From contig OX419756.1 in assembly GCA_948567375.1 (NCBI GenBank), positions 52,528,333-52,592,332 on the forward strand: a DNA stretch of 64,000 nt. Direction: 5' to 3'. Each line of letters starts with the position of its first letter. Position 1 is the first letter of the stretch. This DNA is from Lunularia cruciata (Eukaryota > Streptophyta > Marchantiopsida > Lunulariales > Lunulariaceae). The notes under the pieces are model-generated. The model searched no databases, was not told the DNA's origin, and saw only the letters and a program-made list of their open reading frames with translations. Shown here in pieces: positions 10,138 through 21,401 of the stretch. The translations under genes and the position numbers were made by a program.

Positions 10138-12913
10138 TTACTCTCCTTCAAAATCTACCAGGATGAACAGTGGCTTCCCCGTAAGTTTCTCCCGGCCCTG
10201 AAAAATCATCCATATTATATCTCGTCCATTACACATTATGTCTTACCAAATATTCATAGATCATAGTGTTCATACAACAGTTCATCAACTCCACGAGTAA
10301 TAACGCAAGATATGTACTAGATATGCCTCGAGTCGTACAGCGTGCAGCTGAGGCAACCTAGATGGTTCGTTTCGTGAATGTTCTAGCTAGGAAAAGATCA
10401 TTTTCGTAGGAACCATTTGGCCAAACCGGCTGGTTCTCTTTTAAGAGTAAGATGCGATAGTCTAAGACTCGAGTTAGGTACTAAGCCATGCAAAACACAA
10501 ACTTCACCAACAGGTGAAGCAAGTATGCCATAGAAAACACGACATATGTACCATGACTAAGCACATAAGTGAAGGCTACAGACTAAGCATATGTAGGAAA
10601 ACTCAAGCAGCTGAGATAGCGAAAGCGGGGTTGGATAAAAGAGGAAACAGACCTTCAGATCTGAAAGCTCAATTAAGCAGGCACATTCAACGACCTCAGC
10701 ACCAACACGCTCTGCATTTTGGAGGTAACAAATGTAAGGAAATGAAATGCCTCGAGTAAAACCGCATCTGTTGCTCATTTGGAACTATGATCAGAATTGT
10801 TCTCCACATCTCAGTTCATCTGACGTTCGACATAATTAATTACATCTATAGAAGCTAGAGTTTGAGAAGGCCAGACAGTTCTGAGAAGGAAGGATGGATG
10901 TACCAACCCACTGAATGCGAGAGCAAAACGCCGAGGCGTAAAAGATATAAAAAAAGGCCATTAGACCACATAAAGCAACATCCTTAGAGAGCTATCATCT
11001 CTAAAGAGTAAATCTGGCAGCATACCCAGAAGTCTGATCCCTGCTGCAAGTGTACCACCAGTTGCGATGAGATCATCTACAACTACACAACGTTCACCAG
11101 GCTGCACGGCCCCTACGTGCATTTCAATTCGGTCTGAACCATACTCCAACTGGTACTCCTCACCAACGACAGGCCCTAGAAAGCACGACACAAAGTTCCT
11201 GAAGCTTGTGAATTATAGCGAGGATGTACACATTCAACAAGTCTTGGGCCTATGGACATGACTAGAGTAGGTAAATACCTACCTTACCCTAAGCGCAAGT
11301 AATTTCAGGGCTCCATGCTTTACTAACTAGGTGGATCTCCACGTTGCCTGAGCGCTTCAAAGAGGAAAATCCATGGAATCAAACCCACCCATCAGTCGAA
11401 GCTCCGCGCTATTTTGTGGGCAAGTGTCACCTGCGCTCTAACCACGACTAAAAGCAACTTGTTCATTGTGAACATTGGTACATACATAAGAAAGAGTGAT
11501 GCTGACAGGACTGTAGGAGAACAAACCTGGAAGTTTCTTGGGCTTTCTTTGAGGAACGAACTTGGCACCGATAGCAAGGGCTATAGGTGGTCCAAAGATA
11601 AACCCTCGTGCTTCGATACCTGTCGGCAGACATCCAGACGAGTTTAACCTCACGTAACATAAGCACACAAGATCCTACCATTATTGGCTACGATGCTTAG
11701 GTACGTTTTGAAATCTCGAACCTATTTCTACAATATCCATTATATTCTAGGTACAAATACATATCTCCATTCCAGGGGCGCTCACAGGTTGGTCAGCTAA
11801 TCCAACTCATACGAAAGATCCTTATTAAAACTTCCAGAAGTGAGACTTGGAAATCAAAAAAGACCACAAGCTACTGTCCTCGAGAAGACAAATCCATGCA
11901 TTACAGAAGTGTGCCATAAAATCCAGCGAAACACAGAGGATCAAGGTGGCACATGTGAAATTTACAGAGGCTGTGCACTTGCACAAAAGTAATTCCTTTT
12001 GAAGGCCATTTTGAACAGGACTAAAATATTCGGTTCAAGAGTCATCCTGGAGTTCCGTGGTGCTAAGCAAAACTTGGGAAATACAGACATCTAAAAGGCT
12101 GCAATTCCCTTCAAGAAGACACCAAGTGTGTCTCGTTGAAGAAAATGAATACAACATAACACGAACTCGATGCTCCTCCAGTTAAAATACATCCTCACAA
12201 GTCGAACATTTGACGTTCGAGCAATATTTGCGACCGCCAAGTACCACTACGCATTATGCTATGGACGAGAAAAATACAATGAGTAGCGGCGACACATACC
12301 AACGACAACATCAATTTTCATATCCTTATATCTTTCAACAAAAAGGTCGGTAGTGTCCTTGAAAGCTTGGTGATCCAGGAGTAGCGTTGTCACATCACGG
12401 AACAGGATCCCTGCAGAGAATGGAGAGCAAGGTTAGAAGGTTAAAGCACGTCAGTAGTAATTAGTACCAAGCTCAATTTCGTTGAATTGTTCCTTCACCA
12501 CTAAGAGCTAGGAGAAGCTATCTACCCTCTTCAGATTGCGTTGGCATGGTCCAGACATCTCTCCTACCAATGCCATGAGACCGACTGAGTACATTCTCAT
12601 GAATCAACGACGTCCTCTGCGGATCCAGCTTGGGAGTACAAAGACGATGCGCTCAGACAGCAGCAGATAACCTCACGTACTGTTCAACGACTCAAAAATT
12701 CCCAGGGATTAAGAGTTGCAGCTTACGCCACGAGTTCTGAATCCAGGAAATCAGGGATGGTACGAGTTCCGAATCGACAGACAGACAGACAGACAGACAG
12801 ACGGACGGACAAACACATAACATACCAGCGTGAGGGAAGTCAGGAATTGTGCGGATCGACTCCTTGATGCGGGCCAGACGAGGGTCGACGATTTCTCCTG
12901 CAGCTTCCGACAT
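10138..12913 (-). CDS. APT1: Adenine phosphoribosyltransferase, 6 exons, 186 aa
   Basis: Exons on the minus strand, 12913-12826, 12410-12300, 11619-11527, 11175-11026, 10711-10653 and 10197-10138, join in phase to 186 codons plus stop, the usual size. The enzyme converts adenine and PRPP to AMP plus pyrophosphate in purine salvage and, in plants, also inactivates cytokinin bases. The PRPP-binding loop [12 protein letters not shown] is at residues 128-139; other family blocks are [15 protein letters not shown] near the N-terminus, [10 protein letters not shown] at 67-76, and the C-terminal [11 protein letters not shown]. The chosen ATG gives the normal family start; the frame stays open upstream to an ATG at 13024, but those residues do not resemble the family. 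No transit peptide is evident, so a cytosolic form is likely. The gene symbol follows plant usage; which paralogue it is cannot be told. Confidence 0.95.
12776..12810. repeat. (GACA)n microsatellite in intron 1 of the APT gene
   Basis: About nine tandem tetranucleotides, the last few changed to GACG, lie just inside the first intron 16 bp from the exon 1 donor. Confidence 0.9.
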
Positions 12914-13110
12914 GTTCGCCCAAATTTTCCCACTCACTCTCCTCTGCTCGAGCAGTGGAGTGAGTAGTGGACCACAGGAATTCCTTCCTTCCTCGTCCCC
13001 CTTCTCATTCAATTCAACTTGCAAGACACAACCACAATGTGCACGAATCTTTGCGAATATTCCCTTCTTTCATGAAGACGGTTGGTGCAATGTCCGATCA
13101 ACTCACAACC

Positions 13111-13315
13111 TAAAACTCCTTTGGGTAACATATTTACGGTATTTAGCGGGTGCGTATGACTACTTGAAATTGAGTACTGTATTAGATAAGACGGTGTGTT
13201 TAAAGCAAGCTCCTCCACGTTCAAAAGTCGAGATTTCTTCTTAAATTCTACAAGTTATCAAATGTTTTTAATATCTTGTTTAAATACCGTAAATATGTTA
13301 CCCAAAGGAGTTTTA
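13111..13315. mobile_element. MITE-like element with perfect 35-bp terminal inverted repeats
   Basis: 13111-13145 and 13281-13315 are perfect reverse complements (one arm begins TAAAACTCCTTTGGGTAACA) around a 135-bp centre with no coding capacity. The outermost bases are TA on both sides, which could be a TA target duplication of a Tc1/mariner-type element, but this is also part of the palindrome and so not proof. It lies about 200 bp upstream of the APT start codon, within the likely promoter. Superfamily not determined. Confidence 0.7.
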
Positions 13316-13434
13316 TCTTTTTTAAAGGGTTGAAGTTCACTATGTGTTGAGAAGGATCCTGGTCAACAGGTTCTTCTTAAGAGAGTGGTGAAATGCCAAT
13401 CTTCGTGGAGACTAGACTAGTCCAGTCTTTATTG

Positions 13435-14132
13435 ACATCAAAACTGAAATCCTCTATTGAGGGATCAGACTCACTTGGCATAACTAACCTCTTCAACCTA
13501 TACTTGATGGTATTTAGTTATCTTTTCTCTTTGGCCCATCCAACAACCCTCATACATACTCTACTCTACTCTACTGTACTGTACTGTACTGTACTAAACC
13601 AAAAAAAAAACAATAGGGGGTTTAAATTGCACATTTTAAGGAAATGTTATTATTTAGTAAAGTGAGTACGGTAAAAGTTTACAAGACGTGCATTTGGAAT
13701 TGAACGAGACCACCATCAAAACGATGAGACGAAATCAAATTAAGAGAGAGTAATTGATATATTTTTAGAAATTTATATTTATATATATATATATATATAT
13801 GGCCATTGGAGGGTCATAATGATTTGAATGGAAATCGACTAAGATAATTCTTGATTTAATTCCAAGAATTGATGTTATGTAGTGAATGAATGTGTAGCTG
13901 TGTATATATGCTGAACTTTGATTTTGTGAGCTAAGCAGCTGGAGGAGAGGGGTGGAGCGATGCCGCCTCTATTCAACTGGAGACCTTCAGGCTCTACTAT
14001 ACTACTACTACTACTACTACTACTACTGTGGTAACCAGGGTTTACAGGACTAGGTAGATGATTGACCATAGTAAGACAGTTATCTGCCCAGCTTTGTATA
14101 ATTAGACTTTGTATAACCCGAGTTTGTTGCAA
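13435..14132. repeat. Tandem segmental duplication, copy 1 (period 765 bp)
   Basis: Nearly identical to 14200-14894, from ACATCAAAACTGAAATCC to GTTTGTTGCAAAACT. Differences are mainly in microsatellites: CTACT/GTACT near 13560, (AT)n at 13779-13800, and (TAC)n near 14000-14027. A minus-strand frame (13875-14132, ending in a Ser-rich run produced by the TAC repeat) is shared by both copies, but nothing supports it as a gene. Confidence 0.92.
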
Positions 14133-14225
14133 AACTGAAATATCAAAACTGAAATATCAAAACTGAAATCAAAAACTGAAATCCTCTATTGAAACTGAAA
14201 CATCAAAACTGAAATCCTCTATTGA
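14133..14225 (+). repeat. Short tandem array of AAACTGAAAT(ATC) at the duplication junction
   Basis: Several units of AAACTGAAATATCA and shortened variants join the two 0.7-kb copies. They resemble the first bases of each copy, so the array probably arose by unequal exchange or slippage at the junction. Confidence 0.8.
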
Positions 14226-14894
14226 GAGATCAGACTCACTTGGCATAACTAACCCCTTCAACCTATACTTGATGGTATTTGATTGATGATTATCTTTTCT
14301 CTTTGGCCCATCCAACAACCCTCATACATACTCTACTCTACTGTACTGTACTAAACAAAACAAAAACAATAGGGGGTTTAAATTGCACATTTTAAGGAAA
14401 TGTTATTATTTAGTAAAGTGAGTACGGTAAAAGTTTACAAGACGTGCATTTGGAATTGAATGAGACCACCATCAAAACGATGAGACGAAATCAAATTAAG
14501 AGAGAGTAATTGATATATTTTTAGAAATTGTTATATATATATATATATATATATATGGCCATTGGAGGGTCATAAGGATTTGAATGGAAATCGACTAAGA
14601 TAATTCTTGATTTAATTCCAAAGAATTGATGTTATGTAGTGAATGAATGTGTAGCTGTGTATATATGCTGAACTTTGATTTTGATTTAAGATTTCTTAAG
14701 CAGCTGGAGGAGAGGGGTGGAGCGATGCCGCCTCTATTCAACTGGAGACCTTCAGGCTCTACTATACTACTACTACTACTACTGTGGTAACCAGGGTTTA
14801 CAGGACTAGGTAGATGATTGACCATAGTAAGACAGTTATCTGCCCAGCTTTGTATAATTAGACTTTGTATAACCCGAGTTTGTTGCAAAACTTC
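14200..14894. repeat. Tandem segmental duplication, copy 2
   Basis: Second copy of 13435-14132, with its own (AT)n tract at about 14532-14556 and a shorter (TAC)n. The matching minus-strand frame is 14595-14888, with five serines in the run against nine in copy 1, the expected result of slippage in a non-selected repeat. Confidence 0.92.
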
Positions 14895-17800
14895 AAATTT
14901 ATAGAGAAAAATTGTTTATGAGTACCTTGTTAGCAGTTTTGAAGATTGACCAAGGTGTTTTTTTGGTGCTCTTTTTCTTCCTGTACTATTTTGAGTGTTT
15001 ATTCTGACTGTGGTTATTTTTGACATCTAATTTCTTTTGATTCATTAATTCTTACAATTTTCATGAATAAAGTATATCTACTTGAGTGGTATTTCTTCCC
15101 ATTTTCATATATAAGTATATATACTTGAGTGGTGTTGCAAAAAAATTCATTATTTTGTAGCATTTTTTTTTAGGACACTAGGTTTAGTACATATGCTCTA
15201 GATTAACTTGGAGCATCTTAATCTTTAGCACCTAGCACTTAGATAGGTTAAACTATCTAAAGCTTAAGATGCTCAAGGTTTATATGGCTTTCTTCTTGTT
15301 TTTAATCTCTTACATATCTGAAGTTTTTGGCCTAAGGAAGATATTAAATTTAACTGATGTACTCAAAGTTGTTGTATTATAATAATGTTATTGTATTGTA
15401 TTATTTTTTCTCTCATAGACTAAAAAGCCACTACAAAGATATTAATTTGAACTCTATGAGTCTCATGCTACAGTCGGTTTAAGAGCATATTAACTTAAGA
15501 TGGGAACATTATAATCACTTTGAGGGAAATCCAAATTCAAGCATATAGTCAGTAGCTTTATTACTCGATGTAAAGCATCAACTTGGCCTACTTTACTAGT
15601 TGCACAAGAAAACAAAAGCAAAAGGTTATTACAATAAAAAGTCGCTTCCTGTTTGGAATATGTCCATCCAAGAAGCTACATATACATATATCGAAAGGCT
15701 GAATTCTTCAGGGAACTCCCGGTATTATTATGAAGATTGTTTTTGACGTGTACTAAATTGATAAAGAAGTTCAGGTTCATGGTGGCAACCTTATATTAAA
15801 GAAACTTTAAGGAAAACAAGATCATCGTGTTGATGCTAGCTAGATGTGCAGGTTTTAAGACAAGAATTCGGGGAAGAATCGAATAGTTTGCAGAAAGTTA
15901 TCGACAGTATACCTCGCCGAAAATGCTTGCAGTTTCAATTTGGTAAAGTCCAGAGTGAAGCAATTTCAATTTAGTAAAGTCAGGCCCTGAATCCCTTCTG
16001 TTGTTGTTGCCGGAGAAACCATCACAACAAAATCTACTATCCACAAGAGTAGGTCTAAAAGTAAGTCGTTTTGATTCGGTGGATTCTTATCTCCTTGTTG
16101 AGTTGAGGGATCTTCATATGGGACTGATGTTGCACCAGTTTGAAGTAAGCTCGAAAGTCTACCAGTTTGTTTATTCCTTTGCTGCGTTGTTGTTGTTGTT
16201 GTGCCTGCAGGTAAGACACGATTGATTGATTGATTGATTGATAGCGGGATGCTGATCGTCACGACGAAACTGTCAGTAGCATTGTACGACTCAAAGTAAG
16301 TAACTATTGAGCTCAAGGAAGAACCTGTAAGTTGAAGGAGAGAGAAAATTTGTCTTAATCAGAGAAATAGAACTCCGAAATGGATGGTATTTTAGATTTG
16401 GATTTAAAGAAGAAGCAGCTCGAAAGATGAAAGAATGCACGGATTCAGAACTTCGCCGCGTAAACTCACTCGGTGATAAAAAAATCGGATGTGAGTTGAA
16501 CGTCAGCCAGGGGAGATCCGACATCCACTAATCGAAGACATGCAAGTCTAAAGCAACTAAGGAATTGACACAAACTCACTTTGCAATTCTGTGCAGAGCA
16601 GACGAAGCGAAAATATACATTCCACGAACAGAATTAGAGTATTTCGAGTAGGAAAAAGCAGGAAGGTACCGAGAGCTTAAAACTGAGTAAGATCAAGGAG
16701 AAGTTTCAGACATATTTCAGAAGCTCCGCGTAGTTCCTGTTACATGAGAGGGTTACCAATCCCCGTCGTGGCCAGTTTTTAGTTCTTGAAATCAAAATTC
16801 ATAATGCAAACTTAAGACGAGCATATATTTGTGACATCTAACTTGAATTCCAATCTGGGATTCCATATATTACTTTTGTCTACCATATACTCTCGACTTT
16901 CTACAGCTTATAAATCGAATCGATGTATCATCGATCCTAGTGATTGTACGAATCTGTTCGGCCTGTTATACTTGTGGGCATAGAAATTGAACCAGGTGAA
17001 AACTTCTTCTTCTTCTTCTTGTGGTTATGCTGTATCCATACGAATATTATCTCATTTTGCTCGGGATTTCATAAAATTTTATGTATTTGTGTTCGTGGTT
17101 TCTCATTGCAGTGGGATGTTTCATTCTATTCTCAATCTGAAATGGAATGTAAACTGACTTGTGGGTTTGCTTTTCTCATGTAAGTCATATTCTAGTTTGC
17201 TCGAGAAGTGACAGGTAATGAAATCGTTATTGGAATAGCTTCATCAGGACTGAGAAAATCGTATTCTAAGTGCTGAGAAACTATCATGGATTACGTCATG
17301 TACTAAAATCTTTCCTTGGATAAAGCTTGACCATGGCTGGAACCCCTTGGGAGTGATTGAGGCAATCTCATGTCACTTTCCATGTCTTGTAGCAGAGAAC
17401 ACGTACGTACGTGACAACCGCAGAAACTAAAAGACATGATTGTTGTCTAAATATTCATCTATTCCTATGTCCATCAACATCCGACCAGGGCATCCGACGG
17501 ATATGTTCACGATTGAGAACGACAGTTGCAAGACTCAGACCAGGAAAGAGACCTTGCAACTCTATTACTGAATCGTCAAATATTGTCTAGAGACCATCAA
17601 TATTTAGACCTTTCCTATCAAACTTCTAGTACTAGCTGAAATTGATAGATAAGACCTGAATATTGATGACAATTTTTAACTCTGAATGGATTTCGACAAA
17701 TGCAGTAATGAGTCCCTGAGTTTTCGACAGACTGGCTTGTTTCACATTTGGCAGCTTTGCTCATCTCAAGAAGGATCAAGACCTAAGCCTGTCAACATGT

Positions 17801-18106
17801 TAATTTTTTCGGATCTCTTTGCTTCAGCCTAAATATGTGTTAAACATCAGTAGTAAGGAGGATGTAAGGAATACATTAAGGTAATACATTAAAATTGTTT
17901 GCATGACTCTGCCCAGAACATCCGCTAAAATAATACTCTAGAGCGTGGTATTTAAAACGAAATGGTTACTTGAACTCATCAATATATTATCTTAAAAAGA
18001 GATATGATTCATACCGAAATCAAGTCGTACGAAGCTCAACATCAATAATCCGCAAACATACTTAAGGTAAGTGTGGTAAAGGTATATATGACATCAACTT
18101 TTTACA
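14895..18106. other. Intergenic DNA with no recognised gene
   Basis: About 3.2 kb. The longest frame is 15966-16316 on the minus strand (116 codons), with a Thr/Gln-rich stretch from a CAA repeat and a hydrophobic segment near its end. I recognise no family and cannot support it as a gene. Microsatellites occur at about 16222-16242 (GATT) and 17001-17019 (CTT). Confidence 0.5.
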
Positions 18107-18316
18107 GCGAAGAAAAAAGTGACAGTAGAAAAAGAATTTATTATTTAAGCCTTATCTATCAACTTCGAGTGCTGGCAAAAGAACCAGTTGACAGAAGAGT
18201 CAAAGTTCAGTATTTAAGCCTGTCCTATTTAACTTATAATGCAGGCAAAGAAAGCAGTGACGGAAGAACCAAGTCCAAGATTTAAGCCTTATCTATGAGA
18301 CTTTGAATGGCAGCTT
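18107..18316. repeat. 68-69-bp tandem repeat, three units, the last containing the end of the M1 peptidase gene
   Basis: ATTTAAGCC recurs at 18143, 18212 and 18280. Each is preceded by an AG-rich stretch with a form of AAGAA.CAGTGACAGAAG and followed by a CTTATCTATxxxACTT-like block. The third unit overlaps the last ten or so codons and the stop of the peptidase gene on the minus strand; unit one still reads LIDKA-stop in the corresponding frame. The 3' end of the gene has thus been duplicated into its 3' flank. Confidence 0.75.
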
Positions 18317-21300
18317 GTGCGATAGGGTGGTACGAGTTCTTTGCTTCGGCAAATACTTCCTTTGCAAATGCTTTACCTTCTTCGCCACTGTCGAGAAGTC
18401 CTTTATATAAAGGCTTCAGATACTTCATCCTCCCAACACTGTTCAAAGCCACTCTGATACGTTCATAAAACGGCTTGTATGCTGAGTTAGCTCCAATGGT
18501 CAGCATGGGCACTTTAATCTCCCAGTTGGGGTTTTCCGAGAAATGGCGGACTTCGAGATCATTGATCTCTTCTGCACTGAGCTTTTTTGGAAGACGTTCG
18601 AGATAAACAATATACTCTATAGCTTCCCAGTCCTTAATATCTTCCTCGGTTAGTCGAGTACCGGAGACAAAGTTTTCTGCCAAACTCACAATGGTATTCA
18701 ACTTGTCTGATTGAGGTGGAATCGCGTTCTCGATTATACCTACACCATTGATCCAGGTGTCTACATCTATCAACTGATCAATTTTGGGTAATTGTAGTCT
18801 GAGGAAAGCTAAAAAGGTATCCGTGTTGATGGACTGAAATCGAAAATTTGCAATGTACTTCTTTAGGAAGATATCGAAGGTAGGCCTTCCAACTGCGAGC
18901 TCGACGTGGCGAAGGAACTGAAAACCTTTCTCGTACGGTACCTTCGAATAGACTTCATCTGGATCTACACCTTCCAGATCAGTCTTCAATTTTGTGTACT
19001 CCGGATTGGCCCGGAATCGGTCAATCTCCTCTAATAAACCTTGCCATCCAAGCCCATTATGTAAAGCTACACGGTCCACTCCACTCTGTTCCTCAACAAT
19101 GCGCCGCTCCGCATATGTAGTGAACCCCTGCCATCATTTATTACAGTGCTCAGCAGCTTAGTATGAAAGTTTCTTACCTCAAGCATGACTCGGGTGGAAA
19201 AATTGGAAGATTCAATCTCCCCAGTCAGTCCAGGACAGACAGTGCGTAATTGACTAGAGACAGATCCGCTCAAAAGTTCTTCACGGCTTTTCAAAGCTTT
19301 ACTAAAGGAAGTTTTCTGTTAAACAAGCCTGGATAATAGCCTGATAAGGTTTTAGTCAGTTAACTCCTTGCCATAAATCTGTTGGGAAACTTTTGACCCC
19401 ATAAAACAACACTCTTCCTTCAAATTCCCTAAGAGCCTAGACTGGTTCGAAAATCTGTAGCATAGTTCTTTGGACTCAGGATCCTGTATCTGTTCGATCA
19501 AGTACAAATTAGAGCGACAAAGGCTGGTCGCTTGTTAATATAGTCCTAGCAAATGCAGAGTATAGAGAGGTGTAAGAAACGAAGACTGTTAGCAACACAC
19601 ATGAGCTACGAAGAGATGTTGTTACCTCATTGAGCCAAAAATCGTCAGCAGTAGCATTGCTAATAAGATTTCCAGTCCAGCTGTGAGCAAGCTCGTGAGC
19701 TACAACTTCAACTCCGCTTTGGTCTCCAACAATAATCGTAGGGGTCAGAAACACCATGCGAGGATTCTCCATTCCTCCATAGGGAAAGCTGGGGGGCATA
19801 ACCAAAAGATCAAACCTTTCCCAATCATAATCTCCAAACAAACCCTCCGCAAGCTTCACAGTCTTCTCAGTCTCCGCAAACTCCTTAGCAGCTTTTTCAA
19901 GCTCCGAAGGCTCTGCATAAACCCTCGTCCTCGGCCCCACTTCCTTGTTCGCAATATCTCCAGCAGCCAGCGCAAATAAATAAGGAGGAATCGACTGCTC
20001 CATCTCAAATCTCTCCACCGCCCTGCCCTTCTCTATCCCTTCCACACCAGCCACTCTTCCATCATATTTCGCAGACATTACTGCATGCAACTCTTCAGGA
20101 AGGTTCACATCTGCGGAATACTTGATCCGCGCAATTGGAGTATCCTGGCACGGGAATACTGACCGAGCATGGATCGCTTGGCATTGAGTAAACATGTAAG
20201 GAAATTTCTTACCCCCGGTCTGAGCCGGATCCAGCCACTGAAGAGCCGAAGCCTGCGGACTCGTCTTGAAAGAAACACTGAACACAGAAATCCCGCCCTC
20301 ATCTCCCAAATTCACGCGTAACAGCGATCCCTTAACCTTTGCAGGATCTGGCGCGTCCAGCACGAATTTCAGCTCTTTCTTGCTCGCCGGATCCCAAGCC
20401 TGTACGATTTTCAAATCGCGAGTGTCGAGGAAGATCTCCCCCGAATGTGCTCTCTCCAAGCTTAGAGTCGCGGTTCCGGAGATTGTCTTCGATTCGAAAT
20501 CGAGGTTCAGCGACAAGGCAACATGCTTCGTCAGTGGGTGCGACGAGTCCGTGTACGAATGAGGGTCGATGGGCGTCATGTCTGCTATTCTCGTCGTCGC
20601 CTTCTCCTTCTCCTCCTCAGTTCTCGCAGTTCTTCTCAGCTTCTCCTCCGTGATGTTTCTGGAGCTCGAGCTGCCGTTGCTCGAATTTGGCGGGAGAGGT
20701 ATTCTACTGCAGAAATTCCCCGAACAAGTATTACTGTGTTCTTCTCCACAGATGATCGAAAGACCCCTCTTCTCCTCACAATTACTGCTGCTGCCTTTTC
20801 TCGTCGGGCTTCCGTTCACGAAATGCGTGCGGGGGCTACTACTTCCGTTGCCTACACTCTTCTCCGTGAGAGGAGCCTTGGGGCTACCGTTCACGACACA
20901 CTTGTCTCCAAGGGAGTGGCCGAAGTCCCCAGGAAACGTGTTCAGAAGTTCCAAAAGGATCGCCTCTTCTTGTTGCTTCTCCTCTTCTTCGCCCAAAGCA
21001 GCAGTCGAGACCGATGGAGTGGGAGCTGTATCTTCCTCCCGTGCAAGTTTAAAAGGTCCCTGGTACTCTTGCTCCTCCGCCTTTTGTACCACTGAAATTG
21101 CTAAATCTACTTCTTGCGCATGTTGTGTGGATTTTGGCGCATCCTGTTGAAGAATTGTCGTTGATGCTTGGAAATTGGCCCGAATACCACTCCATGTGCT
21201 GAGTTTGGCACTGAGAAGCTCCTCCTCCTTGGTGCTTTTGCCAGACCCAATCCAACTGCTCCACCTTTTCTTTATCTCTCGAGGAGGCTGTGAAGGCAGA

Positions 21301-21401
21301 GGTTGCTCCTGTGCTGCTGCTGTTTCGCCACTGCTATCCTGCCACAGCCCATAAAGATATTTTGAGTAAGCCTTATCCATGACTGGACTCACGGTATGCA
21401 T
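18282..21401 (-). CDS. LTA4H: M1 zinc metallopeptidase, leukotriene-A4-hydrolase type, with long N-terminal extension; 2 exons, 873 aa
   Basis: Exon 1 is 21401-19626 (592 codons) and exon 2 is 19127-18282 (281 codons plus stop), joined in phase 0. Zinc and catalytic residues are HELAH at 569-573 with the third ligand Glu592, spaced HExxH-18-E; GMENP substrate-binding motif at 543-547; catalytic Tyr in SKVPYEKGF at about 657; and RMKYLKPLY in the C-terminal helical domain, where the family has its carboxylate-binding Arg/Lys. The family cleaves N-terminal residues from peptides, and animal members also hydrolyse leukotriene A4; in plants the aminopeptidase role is the safer call. Homology starts at residue 275 (MTPIDPHSY, position 20579), leaving about 599 residues of normal family length. 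Residues 1-274 are Ser/Glu-rich low-complexity sequence with repeated NGSP-like motifs. The start may instead be the ATG at 20579 if the extension is untranslated. Confidence 0.9.

Noticed and set aside
12692-13024. Longer N-terminus for APT from the ATG at 13024
   Set aside because: The extra 37 residues do not look like the family or like a clear transit peptide; the start at 12913 gives the usual length.
13875-14132. Ser-rich 85-codon frame repeated at 14595-14888
   Set aside because: The Ser run is a translated TAC microsatellite and its length differs between copies by slippage; the repetition is due to the DNA duplication.
15966-16316. 116-codon minus-strand frame with a Thr/Gln-rich part and a hydrophobic stretch
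   Set aside because: The Thr/Gln run comes from a CAA repeat; no known family, no splice context and no start context support a gene.
20523-21150. Long plus-strand frames (190 and 193 codons) opposite the M1 peptidase gene
   Set aside because: Shadows of the GC-rich, Ser/Glu-rich first exon on the other strand; the minus strand has the conserved protein.
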